Assembly (NCBI RefSeq): GCF_024323335.1
Contig: NC_066584.1
Location: forward strand, 273,273,618 to 273,337,617
From: Lathyrus oleraceus
Taxonomy: Eukaryota; Streptophyta; Magnoliopsida; Fabales; Fabaceae
Direction: 5' to 3'
Length of the DNA: 64,000 bases
Shown here piece after piece: positions 22,335-34,548 of this stretch. A program made the position numbers and the translations under genes. The notes below the pieces were generated by a model. That model saw only the letters and a program-made list of their open reading frames with translations. It did not search any database and was not told the DNA's origin. The stretch's first letter is position 1, and each line of letters begins with the position of its first letter.

Positions 22335-23962
22335 AGAAGATAATTGAAGCAATTGCCGCAAATGAGCATCTGGAGTTGTATGATAGGGTGTCAAGCAAAT
22401 CTGCAATAATTGATTTGAAGCTTGAAACAAACAAACAGGTAAAAATTGAAGAAGCAGTTGCTGCAGAGGTAGAGAAAAGGTTGAAAGCACTAAACAAATG
22501 TGCTCAGAAAGTGGCTCAAGTACAACAGGCACCAAACGATGTGTGTGGCATTTGTAATGGACCATACAATACTGTTCATTGCTTTGCAACACCACAACAG
22601 ATAGAAGATATCAAGTTTTTAAAGCAAAACAATCCCTACTCCAACACATACAATCCGGGGTGGAAGAATCATCCCAACTTTGCGTGGAAAGATCAGAAGG
22701 GGAATGTGCAACAGCGAGTACAAGGCCAATATCAAAACCAATATCAGCAACAACAACTACAAGTCCCAAAGAAGGAAGATTGGGAGATTGCAATTGAAAA
22801 GACGGCAACTCAAAATATGCAATTTGAAGAAGAGACTAGAAACAATCAGAAAAACACCACCGCCTCCCTAAAGAATCTCGAAGTTCAGCTGGGGCAGATA
22901 GCACAACAACTGGCAAGTTCTCGAACACCAGGTTCCCTACCAAGTGAAACAGTTCAAAATCCGAGAGGGCAAGAGAATGTTAATACTGTCACGATGACAG
23001 AGAAAAAGGCTGCTAAAAAGAAAAATATTATATCACCGAGCGAGCCGACTAAAGAAGAAACTACAAAAGGAACTAAACCGGTGATTAAGTTGCCCTACCC
23101 TCAGAGAATGACAAAGAAGGAACCTAGTGAGTCAGACTTGGAGAAATTCATGACAATGTTTAAAAGGATTGAGGGTCATATGGCCTTGTTTGAAGCACTT
23201 GAAAGGATGCTCATGTACAAGAAATCCGTGGAAGAGGTAATGGCTGAAAAGAAACCAACCACTGAAGAACAGGTATCCGGTAAGGAACAATATAATGCAA
23301 ACTCCTTGGAGCAGAACATTCCTAACAAAAAAAAGGATCCAGGAACCGTCACAGTACCACCCACAATCAAAGAAATAACCTTCAAAAAGGTACTAATAGA
23401 TTCTAGAGCTAGTGTGAATCTGATGCCATTGTCGATCTATCACAGGCTGGGTATTAAAAATATCAGTGATATAAAGACCAATCTGAAGTTTACGGATCAC
23501 TCAAGAAAAGATGCATATGGTATAGCTGAAGATGTACTGGTAATAATAGCGGACTTGACTTTCCCAGTCGATTTGGTAAAAATCCTTGACATACCTGAAG
23601 ACAATGAGGCACCCATCATTCTGGGTCGACCTTTCATGAACACGAGTCGATGCAAGCTCGACATGGATGAGTGCACGTTAACCTTGAAAGTTCACAACAA
23701 GGAAATAACATTGAATGCTATTGAAGACCAGGAGATGGAGGAAGATACAGAATCTCAGTATCAAGTAGGCTTAATCAGGACATTGAATACTATCAAAGTC
23801 TCGCCACTGCCAGTAGCCACCCTAAGCGGAAAGATTCCTAACACCGTAAGGAAAGTTAAAAAGGAATCGTCGCACAAAGGAGTCCACACTGATAAAAGAG
23901 ATAACGTCCGAGTTGTAGACAAGAGGTGCAACAAGGTTTTGAACCTGAAATACCCCCCATGA
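22331..23962 (+). CDS. gag C-terminus and protease, copy B (active site altered)
   Basis: 543 codons, overlapping gag by ATGA. Same architecture as copy A: helical segment, degenerate zinc knuckle, glutamine-rich and lysine-rich linkers, then retropepsin. The active-site triplet is DSR (LIDSRASVNLMP) through a G-to-A change, so this protease should be inactive. It reads through the position where copy A has TGA and ends at TGA 23960-23962, just before the leftover integrase codons. Other substitutions relative to copy A cluster in the protease (for example A-to-T in the FADHS motif). Confidence 0.8.
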   Translation: MKKIIEAIAANEHLELYDRVSSKSAIIDLKLETNKQVKIEEAVAAEVEKRLKALNKCAQKVAQVQQAPNDVCGICNGPYNTVHCFATPQQIEDIKFLKQNNPYSNTYNPGWKNHPNFAWKDQKGNVQQRVQGQYQNQYQQQQLQVPKKEDWEIAIEKTATQNMQFEEETRNNQKNTTASLKNLEVQLGQIAQQLASSRTPGSLPSETVQNPRGQENVNTVTMTEKKAAKKKNIISPSEPTKEETTKGTKPVIKLPYPQRMTKKEPSESDLEKFMTMFKRIEGHMALFEALERMLMYKKSVEEVMAEKKPTTEEQVSGKEQYNANSLEQNIPNKKKDPGTVTVPPTIKEITFKKVLIDSRASVNLMPLSIYHRLGIKNISDIKTNLKFTDHSRKDAYGIAEDVLVIIADLTFPVDLVKILDIPEDNEAPIILGRPFMNTSRCKLDMDECTLTLKVHNKEITLNAIEDQEMEEDTESQYQVGLIRTLNTIKVSPLPVATLSGKIPNTVRKVKKESSHKGVHTDKRDNVRVVDKRCNKVLNLKYPP

Positions 23963-23998
23963 TAAGGGAAATGAACTGTCGAGCCATGCGACGTTAAA

Positions 23999-24026
23999 CG
24001 AAGCGCTTCGTGGGAGGCAACCCACG
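23999..24026 (+). promoter_or_regulatory. Conserved palindrome plus hairpin, copy B
   Basis: Identical to copy A and to the larger element: CGAAGCGCTTCG overlapping CGTGGG-AGGCAA-CCCACG after the integrase-remnant TAA. Confidence 0.72.
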
Positions 24027-25512
24027 CGTTTGATTTCTAATTTATTTCGTTTTTCTTTTTCTTTGTGTGTGCTAAAATTTTGTTGTAGGGGAGGAGGAGA
24101 ATTAGAAGGGCAAAGTCACAAACACCTCAAAATGGAAGGAAACCACACAAGTGCAGTAAAACAACAGTAGTCGATGTGAGTCCCCTTTGTATCTGGATTT
24201 ATACATTGAGGTCAATGTTTAGTTCAGGTGTGTGTGTTGGGGGGGGGGGTTCCTTTCATGTTTTATTTTGTTTTCATTTTGTTCATGTTTTCCTTCACCG
24301 TTTTTGCTTCGGTTGTCGTAGTATTTTGTTTTTATTGTTTACCTGTGTGTACAGAGTGATGAGAAATTATGGACGAATCCGGGATCGATTGTAGTGGATG
24401 AAAGACACTCCCCATACTTGTTCTGTTAAGGTACCCCAGGAGTTGATGCAACCATGAGAAAGTAAAAGTCGGACACAATTTGGTGACACTGGACCGAGAG
24501 AGCGGTATGGTAGAACCGAATCGGAAAAGAAACTACGGGACACTAGGAGGCTTCAGAGCTTGTAAGTTTAACCAACATGGTGAGAATACAAAGGCCAAAC
24601 ACTAAATATCATCATGAGAGTTCAGCCAGGTATGACTCTATCACTCTGACTTTGCGTATATTCTTTTGACACTTCACAGCATGACAACACACACTGAGGC
24701 AAGTTGTTTGTTTAGCCCATAGCCTTTCTAGCCATCCCTATTTGTATGTTTACCCTTCGTGAACCCCGTTGAGCCTTAGCCTTTTTGTGCGTAATAAACC
24801 CCATATTAACCATTAATCATTCATTTCTTCCATTAATCGACATGATTGTTGTAAGTTACAAAATGTGCAAAAAGCTAAGTTTGGGGTGGTAATCTTTAAA
24901 GAAAGGGCAAGTGCATAATAAGAGATCTAAAATTAATACAAAAAGAAGAGACATGTGTATGTCCAAAAAGAAAAATGCACTTGCCAAGACTGAAGACTCT
25001 AACACCTGTAAAATGCTCATAGAGAATTGAGTAAAAAGAGTCAAAAGTGAATAAACCCCAAGAGCTATGAGTTAAGCACGAAAAGAAAAAGAGAAATGCA
25101 AACAACATGAATGCCGAGTTCAAAACCATTTGTTATCCATTTATGTGTCTATCCTACCGCACCCAATCCCCGTTACAACCGAAAAGACCTCATAAAGTGT
25201 GTGGAATCTGCTGTTGTAGTGAAATTAGAATGTATTCAAATTTAAGAGTTTGGTATTGCATGTTGTGTTGTGAGTGTAAACACCATAACCATGAGAGATG
25301 TTGTGAGTATGTGAAAAAGCTTGTAGGTAACGAGGCTTCTGATGTGAAAATGTGGTGAACTGTTTGAGTCGGGAAAACCGAAAACTTGATTGGAAAGGAA
25401 GAACACAAGTTGTGAAGGACAAGGTTGCATTGTGGAAGAGGAATTCGTGGGTGATATTTGTTTGGACTCAATACATCACTTGAGGACAAGCAATTAGACA
25501 AGTTTGGGGTTG
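24027..25512 (+). other. 3' noncoding region, copy B
   Basis: Nearly identical to 18506-20001 except for a shorter G-run (11 G at 24239-24249). No gene is supported. It ends in AAGTTTGGGGTTG against LTR C. Confidence 0.75.
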
Positions 25513-26923
25513 TGATCGGTCACCATTTCCATTGAATTCCCACCTTTTATCCGACATATTTTCATCACTTTGGTAAGACTTGTGGTTGTTTTTAGTTGTT
25601 TTAAAGTCATTTAACATGTTTTGTTAGTTTATTAGTGCATTGCATTTTGTTACTTGTTTATGTCAAAAAGTCTCTTTTTATGCTTCGATTTGGTAGTGTT
25701 AATGTTGCAGGTTGTTGCGTAGGTTCCAAAGGACTAATAGCCGAGTATTGGATGCTCCGGAAGGCCAAAATATGATGAAAACAGAGGGTTAACATGGGCT
25801 CCCGTGTACATCAACACGGCCCGTGTTGTTTTCCAGGAAAAGAGCACTCAAAGAGGTAAAACAGAGGGTTAACACGGGCACCCGTGTGAATCCACACGGC
25901 CCGTGTTGATGCCTCTGTAGCTTGCTCTGAAAATGCACATTTTGAAGAGCACACACGGGCACCCGTGTGAATCCACACGACCCGTGTTGATGGGCGCGAT
26001 TGAGAAACTTTACTTTTTGTCGTATGGATCCATTTTGCTCATTAAGGGTATTTTGGGCTTTTTGCTGGGAGAAAATCCATCAGAAGCTATTAGAAGACTT
26101 GGGAGAGAAAGAGGAAGGACACTTTTTGGACGTACGAAAGAAAACATTGCACTGGAGAAGATAATGACTACGGAGGATTTAGAGACGGCGAGATTCAAGG
26201 GCATCAACCATTGAAGATCAAAATCTCATAACTCTTTGTAATGTTTAATTTCCAAACTATGATTTCTTTGAATACTATGAGAGGCTAAACCCCCAATGTT
26301 AGGGTGGTGGTCCTGATTTGATCTGATGTTATGAATTCTAACTATGGATTTCCTTATTACTATGTTACGAATTTCAATTCAATTGTGTGATGTGCTTATG
26401 CTTTTGTATCGGACAAATACAATTAGATCTATGACTATCAATAATAGGATTGTGATTGTTAGGGTTTTCACACAATTGGGTTTATAATTGCATCACCTAG
26501 GACTAGGAACTTTTGTAAATCACCATAAACCTTGATATTGTTTATGATTAAAACCAATGTTAATCGAATGGACATTTGAGTAAGAATTGGTAGTTTAATA
26601 GTTTCTTCTTTAAGGACTTAAGGAAGAACATCCTGAGGTTAGGTAATTGAATGTTTCACGTGTATTAAGGAAATCTTGACTGAATTCATAACTGGTTAAA
26701 TCAACCACTCACCCTAGCATATTTTATCTTAATCAATTATTTCTACTATCTTTTTGTGTTTATTGTTATAAATTCCCAAACCAACCAAACCATTATCTTT
26801 TTTTTCTAATAGAATCTGAAGTAAAATAAGTATTTCCTACGCAATCCCTGAGATCGATACTTGGAAATAAAACTCCGTATTACTACATCGGTAAAAATAG
26901 TACACTTGCTATTTTTCCGATCA
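25513..26923 (+). repeat. LTR C of the nested array
   Basis: 1411 bp, TGATCGGTCACC ... TTTTTCCGATCA, followed by the TCTTT duplication. Closest to LTR B. Confidence 0.93.
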
Positions 26924-26928
26924 TCTTT
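26924..26928. repeat. Target-site duplication TCTTT (right of the nested array)
   Basis: Second copy of TCTTT. Reading on -, gag of the larger element resumes exactly across the pair. Confidence 0.9.
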
Positions 26929-27100
26929 CCGGAGGTGGATGAGGTGGAATTGGAGGAACTTCAGCCATTGGTTCCTTAACTTCTGGTTGATCCGAGGTAC
27001 TTTCTTTTGTAGAATCCACTCTTTGTTCTCTGCGTCTTCTGTGAAGGGTTCTCTCGATCTCTGTGTCAAAAATAATTTCAGCTGAGGGTTTTCCTCGCAT
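26929..27100 (-). pseudogene. gag of the Athila-like element, N-terminal piece
   Basis: About 57 codons from ATG 27100 on - (MRGKPSAEI...), charged, ending in a proline-rich PPHPPP stretch at the insertion point. It corresponds to the start of gag in the nested relative (MRGKAS...). The rest continues at 14479. Confidence 0.85.
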
Positions 27101-27196
27101 ACACTGGTTAGTAAAATATAAATGATAGAAAAATAATTTTATTGTAGAGAAACAAGATTTTAATTGAAATAAAATTAAACTCTATATTTTTGGCAG

Positions 27197-27214
27197 TCCC
27201 CGGCAACGACGCCA
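27197..27214 (-). promoter_or_regulatory. Primer-binding site of the Athila-like element (tRNA-Asp)
   Basis: On - TGGCGTCGTTGCCGGGGA, one C-to-T change from perfect complementarity to tRNA-Asp, a few bases after the 5' LTR end. It sets the element's orientation. Confidence 0.92.
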
Positions 27215-27220
27215 AAAACT

Positions 27221-28630
27221 TGATCGAAAAAATAGCAAGTGTACTATTTTGCCTTTTATAGTAATGATGGGGAAATTCCCCGAATGTCGATCTCAAGGAC
27301 TGCACGTTAGTATTGAGTTTAAATTATCATTCAATTAAACAAAAAGTATTAATTTGGTTTTTGAGTGTAAAAAGTAAATAATAAAGAAATATGAAAATAA
27401 GGGTTTAGAGAGAAAAAGGAACAATGCCAGGGAAGGTGTGTAATTTATCCCTGTAACAACTCTGAGTTACTATTGCATCAACAAATATCAATTACTACCA
27501 GTTCTCAAGGGTATTTTCTCCCAAGTCCTTGGTGAGAAAACCTTTAATCAATCTACCATAATTCCTATGTCCATAGCCAATTAGGGTGAAGTTAAGCTGT
27601 ATAATATCATGAATGCTCTGGTTCATACAGGGTATCCCTAGTCCTAGGTGATATCTACTGCAGAGTAACCTGATGAAAACCTTATCACTGGCGGTCCAGC
27701 CTAAGTGATAACCATAGATCAATCTCAATTGGCCCGAAAGAGAAAGCAATAAACACATCAAAAGGTTACCGTAAACAAAATATTATAAATGCAAATGTAA
27801 ACTCAACGTCATTACAATTCTAAATCAGGGACACCCCCTAGTATAGGGGGGTTTAGCTACTCATATTGTTTAAAACAAATTCAAGATAAAAATTACACAT
27901 TACAAGTAATTGGATGATTTTGATCTTCAATCGCTCCCGCTCATGAATCTCTTCAGCTCTCCAAATGCCTTGATCTCTGTAATACTTGATTGCTTCACAA
28001 TACTGTATTTTTCTGTATTCCAAGATGATTTTTCCTTTGGCAAAAGACCTCTTTTTATAGTGAAAGTTCCCAGCAGTAGTTGGACAGGTCCAAAGATGTC
28101 TCCACAAAGCCTGAAGAATGAAAAGCCTGAGAAAATTGGAAATATTGGGCTTGGGCTGGCACGGCCCGTGTCAGCTGACACGGGTGGCCGTGTCAGCCTA
28201 CTGTTTCTCCTGACACGCCCATGACAAGCCTAACACGGGGGGGCTTCTGCCTGACACGGGTGGCCGTGTCAGGCTACTGTTTTCCTTCTTCTGCTTCCCT
28301 TGCCCTGACACGGCCCGTGTCAGGTGACACGGGTGGCCGCGTCAGGCCTCCTGTACCGGGGTTTTCTGCTCTTTTGCGTGCCGGTCTCTGGCACTGTCGT
28401 GTTCTAAGTTCTCTGGTCCTTCTACCTGGATCTGTCGGACAAAAACACAACTATCCCACGCATAAAATCAAGATAAACAAAGTAAAACATAATAAAGATT
28501 AAAAATGCTTAAATAAAATAACGGAAGTAAAACTAATCGAATTGTACCTTAAATGTTTGCACAGTGTATCAAATGTCTCTGTTTTGCGTCGGATCAGTAA
28601 TGAAAACTTACTATAAATGTTGACTGATCA
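27221..28630 (-). repeat. 5' LTR of the Athila-like element
   Basis: 1410 bp on -, TGATCAGTCAAC ... TTTCGATCA. It is 19 bp shorter than the 3' LTR, matching loss of one arm of a palindromic pair near 28251-28280. Confidence 0.92.
28051..28059 (-). promoter_or_regulatory. TATA box in the 5' LTR
   Basis: On - TATAAAAAG, about 570 bp into the LTR. It is the best core promoter candidate for the element's genomic RNA, and the same motif is kept in the 3' LTR. Confidence 0.55.
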
Positions 28631-28635
28631 CTGCA
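28631..28635. repeat. Target-site duplication CTGCA (right)
   Basis: Second copy of CTGCA directly after TGATCA at 28630. Confidence 0.9.
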
Positions 28636-31600
28636 CTTCAAATGTTCATTGCTCAACTATTTTGATCCATATCTCCTCATATAATGTGATTTGCTTGTGT
28701 TTGTTTGGTTCTCTGAAGTCCTCGTGTGAGAGGCAAGCCAATGGTGGCTTTGATTTTGTGAGTTGTTGCATTTCAGATTGAACACCTGGATTTTCCATCT
28801 CAGATTTCTCCTTCCATAGAGATCTTTTGAGAAATCCAAGGTTATAGGGGTGATGTACATCACCCCAGCTTTAATTTGGTATAAGGCACGTGTAATTTGG
28901 TTGAGGTTGCAAAACCTGCAACTGGTGGCCGGTTTCTGTTGGCTCACCGGAGAAGACGGTGGTTTCCACCACCGTCCCCACGTGGAACCTCCTTGGCCTT
29001 TGGATCTAACCGGCATGTTCTAATCTCAACCTTTGTTTTGTTTGACTTTTTTAAATCCACGTTGCAACGTGCTTGACTCATGTACATGATGCGCGCGCGC
29101 CTCTGATCCGTTGATGTTGTCCACGTCAATTAATGAAATGGATCGTGCGTTCCCTGATTTTCCATATTTTCCTAATTTCTGTTTTATTTTCTTTTATTCT
29201 ATTTATTTTCAAAAATTCATAACTCTTTTATTTGGAATCACAAAAATATGGGACCAATTGCAAAAAAATTCTTTTAAAATCTAGTTTCATAATCTGATTT
29301 TTAATTATTTTTGTGATTCCATTTAATATTTTTTGTGAACTATTTTGTTTTTGATAGTTTTTAATTCATTTTAAATACTTTTTTATATTAAAAAATTCCA
29401 AAAATATTTTCTTAACACATATGGATGATGATAAGTTTATGAAAAATATTCTCATCAATTTCTTAATTGATTTAAGATTTATTTGAGATTTTAGTTTATT
29501 TGTGTTATTTTTCTTGATTTTTTAATTATTTTAAAATAGTTTCTGTTTTCAAAAAATGTTGAGAAAATTTGTCAAACCTTGTTTGACCATGTTAGACTTA
29601 TGATGATTCAATTGGACTTATTCAAGTTGATTTGAATGGAATTTGAAGTTTGACCATATTTTGTTCATTTTATTTTATGTATTATTTTAATTACAAAAAA
29701 TACCAAAAATATGTTTGACCTTTCTTGACTTCTAATCTTCATTTCACTTCTGTTTACCATTTGTTTATGTTGATTCCATTCACATTTGACCATTATATTT
29801 TGATTATGTCATTTGAATTCTCATTTTCTATTCATTTCATTTCATCTTCATCTTCTTCTTTTTATTGTGGCTAATGAGTTAATGATTTGTGGTTAGCATT
29901 GACATATGAGAGGCTTAACCTTCTTTGATCTAAATCAAATTCAACTTGATCAAAGATCAAGTGAATTGCTTTGTGTCCAAGATAGGTTGCTTCTTGGTCA
30001 AGCAAAATACCTAAAATCCATACAAGGCCTTTCATTCTTTTCTTTTGGCATGGCAAGTTGTACGAGCTTGGCTTACTAGTCATGATCTCTAACTTGTGTT
30101 TGTTTCCCTATAGTTTTATTGACCGACCTCAGATAGGTGTGACTACTACATTAGTCCATTTACGATTGCTTAACATAGCGCTAAATTGCTTTATGACACA
30201 CTAACACTAACTACTAATTACTAAGTTTTAATTCAAGCATTTAATTCTTGCAATTTACTTTAATGCAATTTAATTTCTTGCTCATTTATTCATATTGTCT
30301 TTTCCCTTTGCTCACACCCAATATAAGACCTTTATGACCTGATTTCACACACACACACGCCATTGAAGAGAGAGAAACCGAATCTACACATTTTAATCCT
30401 GCAAGCATTTTTCTCCATTGAAAGCTCTTCTCTCTTTATTTCTCCTGCTTCCTTCCTCTCATTTGAAGACTACAAATCATTGTTGGTGGGGTCTCTGAAG
30501 CTCAAACAAGCACAAGAGGTCGTGGACCTTCTCCACTAGGTAAGCTTCTCCTCTTTTCATCTCCTTCATTTTGGACTTGAATATGCCATGAATAGCTTAC
30601 ATACATTGCTTATTAATGGTTTAAAATGATAGTTTTGTTTGCTTGTTTGGATGTTAGATGTATGAGTTGCTAAAAATTTCTGAAAATAGTGTGTTTTGCT
30701 TGACTTTCGTGCTAACTTTCTCCATGATTCATACATCTTTTTGAGATTTTCTTGACATGTTTTTGTTCTACTCTATGAGATCTACAATTTTGCTTTTGAT
30801 TTCATTTAATTTCATGGACTGTTGATGAAGTTATATGCATGTGAAGTTGTTGGGTAGAGGTTGCATGAATCTAGGGTTAGTTTCGTGCATGCTTTTGGGT
30901 CGAAATTGAAAATGATGTGTGGCGTGTTTTGATTGGCTGGATTTTATTTTTATCATTTCTGACTTAAGTGGGTGTGACCGGTTGATGCAAGGTCACATGA
31001 TTATTTTGTTTTATTTAAAATGACATTCCCTTTTAATTCTGATTAATAGGTTTGGATCATGGACTTTGTACCTTCACTTTCCCCACCCCCTACTTTAGCC
31101 CCATCTACGTGTTTCACTTGGTTTCAGTTCATTTCTTTTTTACTCCTGCACCCTCATTTGCCATTTAGCTTCATTTTATTTCTTTTATTTTATTTTTCTA
31201 TTCTGATTCAATTTTAATATTTCCAATGCTCCAAAAATACATGATTATTTTTTAACATGTTAATTAATTTTTTATATTTTTATATTTTATTTTTATAATT
31301 GTTTTAATATTTTATTTTAATTATATCATAAAATGTGTTTAGCTTGGCTTAGTTTTTGAATTAGGGTTTGACTCTTGGTGCTTCCCCTTGACTTTTAACC
31401 CCAATTTTTGTACACACTTAGGCATATGTATGTAGGACATTTGGGTATAATTTTGATGATTTAATCTTTCATTTTGGGTAATTTTTGAATTATTTCTTGA
31501 TGCTTAACTTGTATGACCAATGATGGATTGTAATGCTTAATGATTAATGCCATGTTGAACTTGCTCTTGAGCCAATATTTTGGGCATTTTTAGACACCTA

Positions 31601-34548
31601 TATGCTTAGGGTTTGAGTGTTAAGGACTTTTGATGTCAAATTGATGCATGTCTATTATGTTTTTATGAGCCTTGATTACATGCTTATTTATTGAGATACT
31701 TGTAGAAAAGTGTTGGTTGCTTCAGTTGCTTCTTGACCACACTCTTAGACACATGTTAGGACACTTATGAGTTGCTGACTTCATGATGCTTTGTTGATTT
31801 TTCAATTATTTTTGGAGCCTCCTAAACATTTCTCTTGTGTGATACAATGCATGCCTATTTGGTTGGCCTGTGTTTGCTTTGCTTGTTTGTTTAGAGAATG
31901 CACAACCATTTAAGTTTTGTTGTTCTCTCTTGTTCTTGATTAAGATATCATGAGGTAGAACCCCTTTACTCATTTTTATAGGTCATTCCATGCCATTTTT
32001 GTGTGATTACAATTGAGTTTTACTCATGATGTTTGGTTGCCTATCTTTGTGATCTTTCCTTAAGCATACCTTGAGCCATGACTTCTTGATGTTTGGTTGG
32101 CTTACATGATTAATATAGCATGTCATTTGTTTATGAATTGTGGGTTTTAATACCTAATCCCCATGTCCCCTCCTCACTTTTGCTTAACATGATGTTTGTT
32201 TCCATTTAGAGGCATGTTTAGGTTTCACCATGTTCACCTTTTGCTTCCCTCTTTGAGTGCGGTTTGATATGAAACTTTGGTGGTGATTTTAGGTCTTTCA
32301 TTTGTGAGTTCCATGTTTAATCTATTGACTTCTCTTATCTAATTTCCTCGTACCAATCATTCTTTGTTAAGAATTGTTGAGTTCTTTTGTTAACTTGAAT
32401 GATTATTTGCTTTGATGCTTATGCTTTTGAACTCAACTCTTGTTTGAATATTTGTATGCCATGGATACATGTTTAAGTTGAATATCTTGTTCATGTTTGT
32501 CTCTTCTTTATTCACCATGTCCCTTCTGTTTTGTCTTTTTTTGTTAGCACCTAGATTAGAGGACTAGTTTCCAATTAGGGTTGTTTCTGACTTTTCCTTT
32601 GTGCAAATTTGTGCTATCTTTTTCCCAAGCATGATTATTGTTGATGATGAGTTTATTGTGCCTTAGTTTATGAATTGTTTGTATTCTCATCTTCTTCATT
32701 TCAATTTAATTTCTTATACCATGCCATGTTAAGCACTTAACACTTATAGCCTGGTATGTTAGCTTGCTTAAATGTTTACTTACTTTTGGGACTTCTAATG
32801 CTAAAACCCCTTGTGCATGACACTTAGGGTTTGGTTTGACATGTCTAAATGTTTACTTTGATGATAAGTTGCTACCTCATGAATGTTTGATAACATGCTC
32901 TTTGCTTGAGTTTTGTTCGCAATTTGTTTGAGCCTTGTCTCCTATTACCATGACTAGTTAAGTTTGGATGTGTATCATGAAATGTTTGTTTTAAGTTGAG
33001 GTATATTAAATCATGTTTAGACTTATATTTTTACCTCTTGTACTTATTTGCTTGCTTGCTTTGGAATTATTTTTAAGTTGTGACTTCTAATTGTTTATTT
33101 GTCCTTCTACTTGCCTAGTTAGGAGATTCTCTCTTCTTCTTGACCTATGTTGCCTTGTTTAAGGTAGGATTAGGTTGGTAACATGATAAGACCATTATAT
33201 TATAGTTGTTCATTATGTTCTTATAACATGTTCATTTTGTTGGTTAACCTTTGGTTATGTGCTTTACTTCCTTACTTATTTAAGTAGGATAGTTTTTAGG
33301 TTAGGAGATGTTCATCTCTTGCATACCTTAACTCTTTCTCTTTATGGTTTGATGTGTGATTGTTTAATTATAATCTTTCCTTCTACCTTGTTGATTGCTT
33401 GGGTGTTCACCTAATTTTATGTTCTTTCATCTTTGATTTCTGCTTGTTTAAGTAGGTATTGCTTTAGGTATCTTGTTTAAGTGTCTATGTGTGAGTAAGT
33501 GTTTACTTCTCATTAGATGTGTGATTGTTTAATTTTCATATCTTTATTTATTTTTAATTGATGACATTAATTCTACTTGTTTCAGTTCTCTTTGTTTTAT
33601 CTATGGTCATGGTTTGTTACTTGCATATGTGTTCACCTAATTGCTTGTTCTCCTTCTTTGATGTTTACTTGCTTTCATTACCTTATTTAAGTGTGTGATT
33701 GCTTGTTTTCTATCCTCTTTTTCTTTTTTCCTTTCCTTGTTTGATTTCATGTTCCCCATAGGATCCTTTAGTTATTTCTTGGTCAATATTGAACAAAGTA
33801 TACCTTAGGGTTGGTATCCATGTATGACAACATTATCTAGAAGTTTCCTCGATCCTAACTTTAAGTCCACATTTCATGACAACAAGTAGGATTGAGACTC
33901 CCCTTTTGTTACTCCTTTTTATCTTTTGAATTCATTCTAAAACTAAAACCTTTTTATTAATAAAATTCAAGAACACTCTAACACTATTGAAACTCTTTCA
34001 TAATTAAGATAGAAGTACACAGATACCCCCACCTTCTGAGGGACCATCTGATGTATTCTTTCAACAAAAACATTCAACCAATCAAAACTCCTTTTGCTAG
34101 TTGGATTTTCTTATGAAAATTTTCAATAAGCGTTGTTACCCATAAAAAACACCAACACATCAAAGTTTTTTAGAAGAACTACGATGCTCTGATTCTTTTA
34201 GGATACGTAGGCATTGGGTTGCAAAATCTAAGCGAGCGCAATAATAAAAATATTTTCCTTTTTATCTGTTAATAATTAATTTTCATGCATTCCCTTTACA
34301 ACCTAGCTTTAGACTTGACACACCCTTTGATTAGAACACCAATAGTGGATCATGTAGAGTACTACAAGTGTGAGGGGTGCTAATACCTTCCCCTTGTGTA
34401 ATCGACTCCCTTACCCGTATTTTGGTTGCGAGACTATTAGCTTCATCCCTTTGTATGTTTACTCAGTGTTTTCTTTCCCTCTCTTGGGATAAATGACATT
34501 GGTGGCAACTCTGTTTTCGTGTGCGCGTTTCTCCGAGATGCGACATTG
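28636..34548 (+). repeat. Right half of the long Ogre/Tat-like LTR
   Basis: Nearly 6 kb without a gene. It contains T-rich and gtttgacc-rich sequence, a ccactag/gtaagctt splice-donor-like site near 30538, and at 34350-34548 the block that marks Ogre/Tat LTR ends (gaggggtgctaataccttcc, then aatcgactccc, then ggtggcaactctg). It ends about GATGCGACA at 34548. With 2881-4624 the LTR would exceed 7 kb, long even for Ogre, so other fragments may be hidden inside. Confidence 0.5.

Larger units (their letters stand above)
14480..26923 (+). mobile_element. Non-autonomous Athila-like gag-protease element in a three-LTR tandem array
   Basis: Plus-strand order is LTR A (14480-15891), internal A (15892-20001), LTR B (20002-21412), internal B (21413-25512), LTR C (25513-26923). 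A single TCTTT duplication flanks the whole array. Each internal region has a tRNA-Asp primer site, gag, and a frame for the gag C-terminus plus protease. There is then a direct jump to the last codons of integrase, the palindrome/hairpin, a 3' noncoding region and a polypurine stretch. RT, RNase H and nearly all of integrase are absent. The element sits inside gag of its larger relative in opposite orientation. Unequal recombination between LTRs after one insertion is the simplest origin. It resembles the non-autonomous gag-only class described in plants (TR-GAG), but also carries protease. Confidence 0.92.
4625..28630 (-). mobile_element. Athila-like Ty3/gypsy retrotransposon, formerly autonomous
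   Basis: Minus-strand element bounded by LTRs 27221-28630 (5') and 4625-6053 (3') and flanked by CTGCA duplications. Next to the 5' LTR is a primer site complementary to the 3' end of tRNA-Asp (27197-27214); next to the 3' LTR is the polypurine stretch AAGTTTGGGGTTG (6054-6066). Coding order on - is gag, protease, RT, RNase H, integrase, then an Athila-type ORF in the env position. Without the 12.4-kb nested insertion (14480-26923 plus one 5-bp duplication) its length is about 11.6 kb, normal for Athila. At least nine in-frame stops and one frameshift make it inactive. Domains and boundaries are seen directly; the lineage name rests on the tRNA-Asp primer site, gag type and env-position ORF. 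Confidence 0.9.

Noticed and set aside
28861..29130. GC-richer patch with gcgcgcgcgcc that suggested a host gene exon
   Set aside because: Frames are short, no splice-consistent coding continuation, and it lies between two stretches of LTR-like sequence.
2881..34548. Reading 1-1640 and 28636-34548 as the two LTRs of one Ogre element
   Set aside because: Both have the LTR-end block on +, but no internal coding region of that element lies between them and the surrounding sequences do not match by eye.
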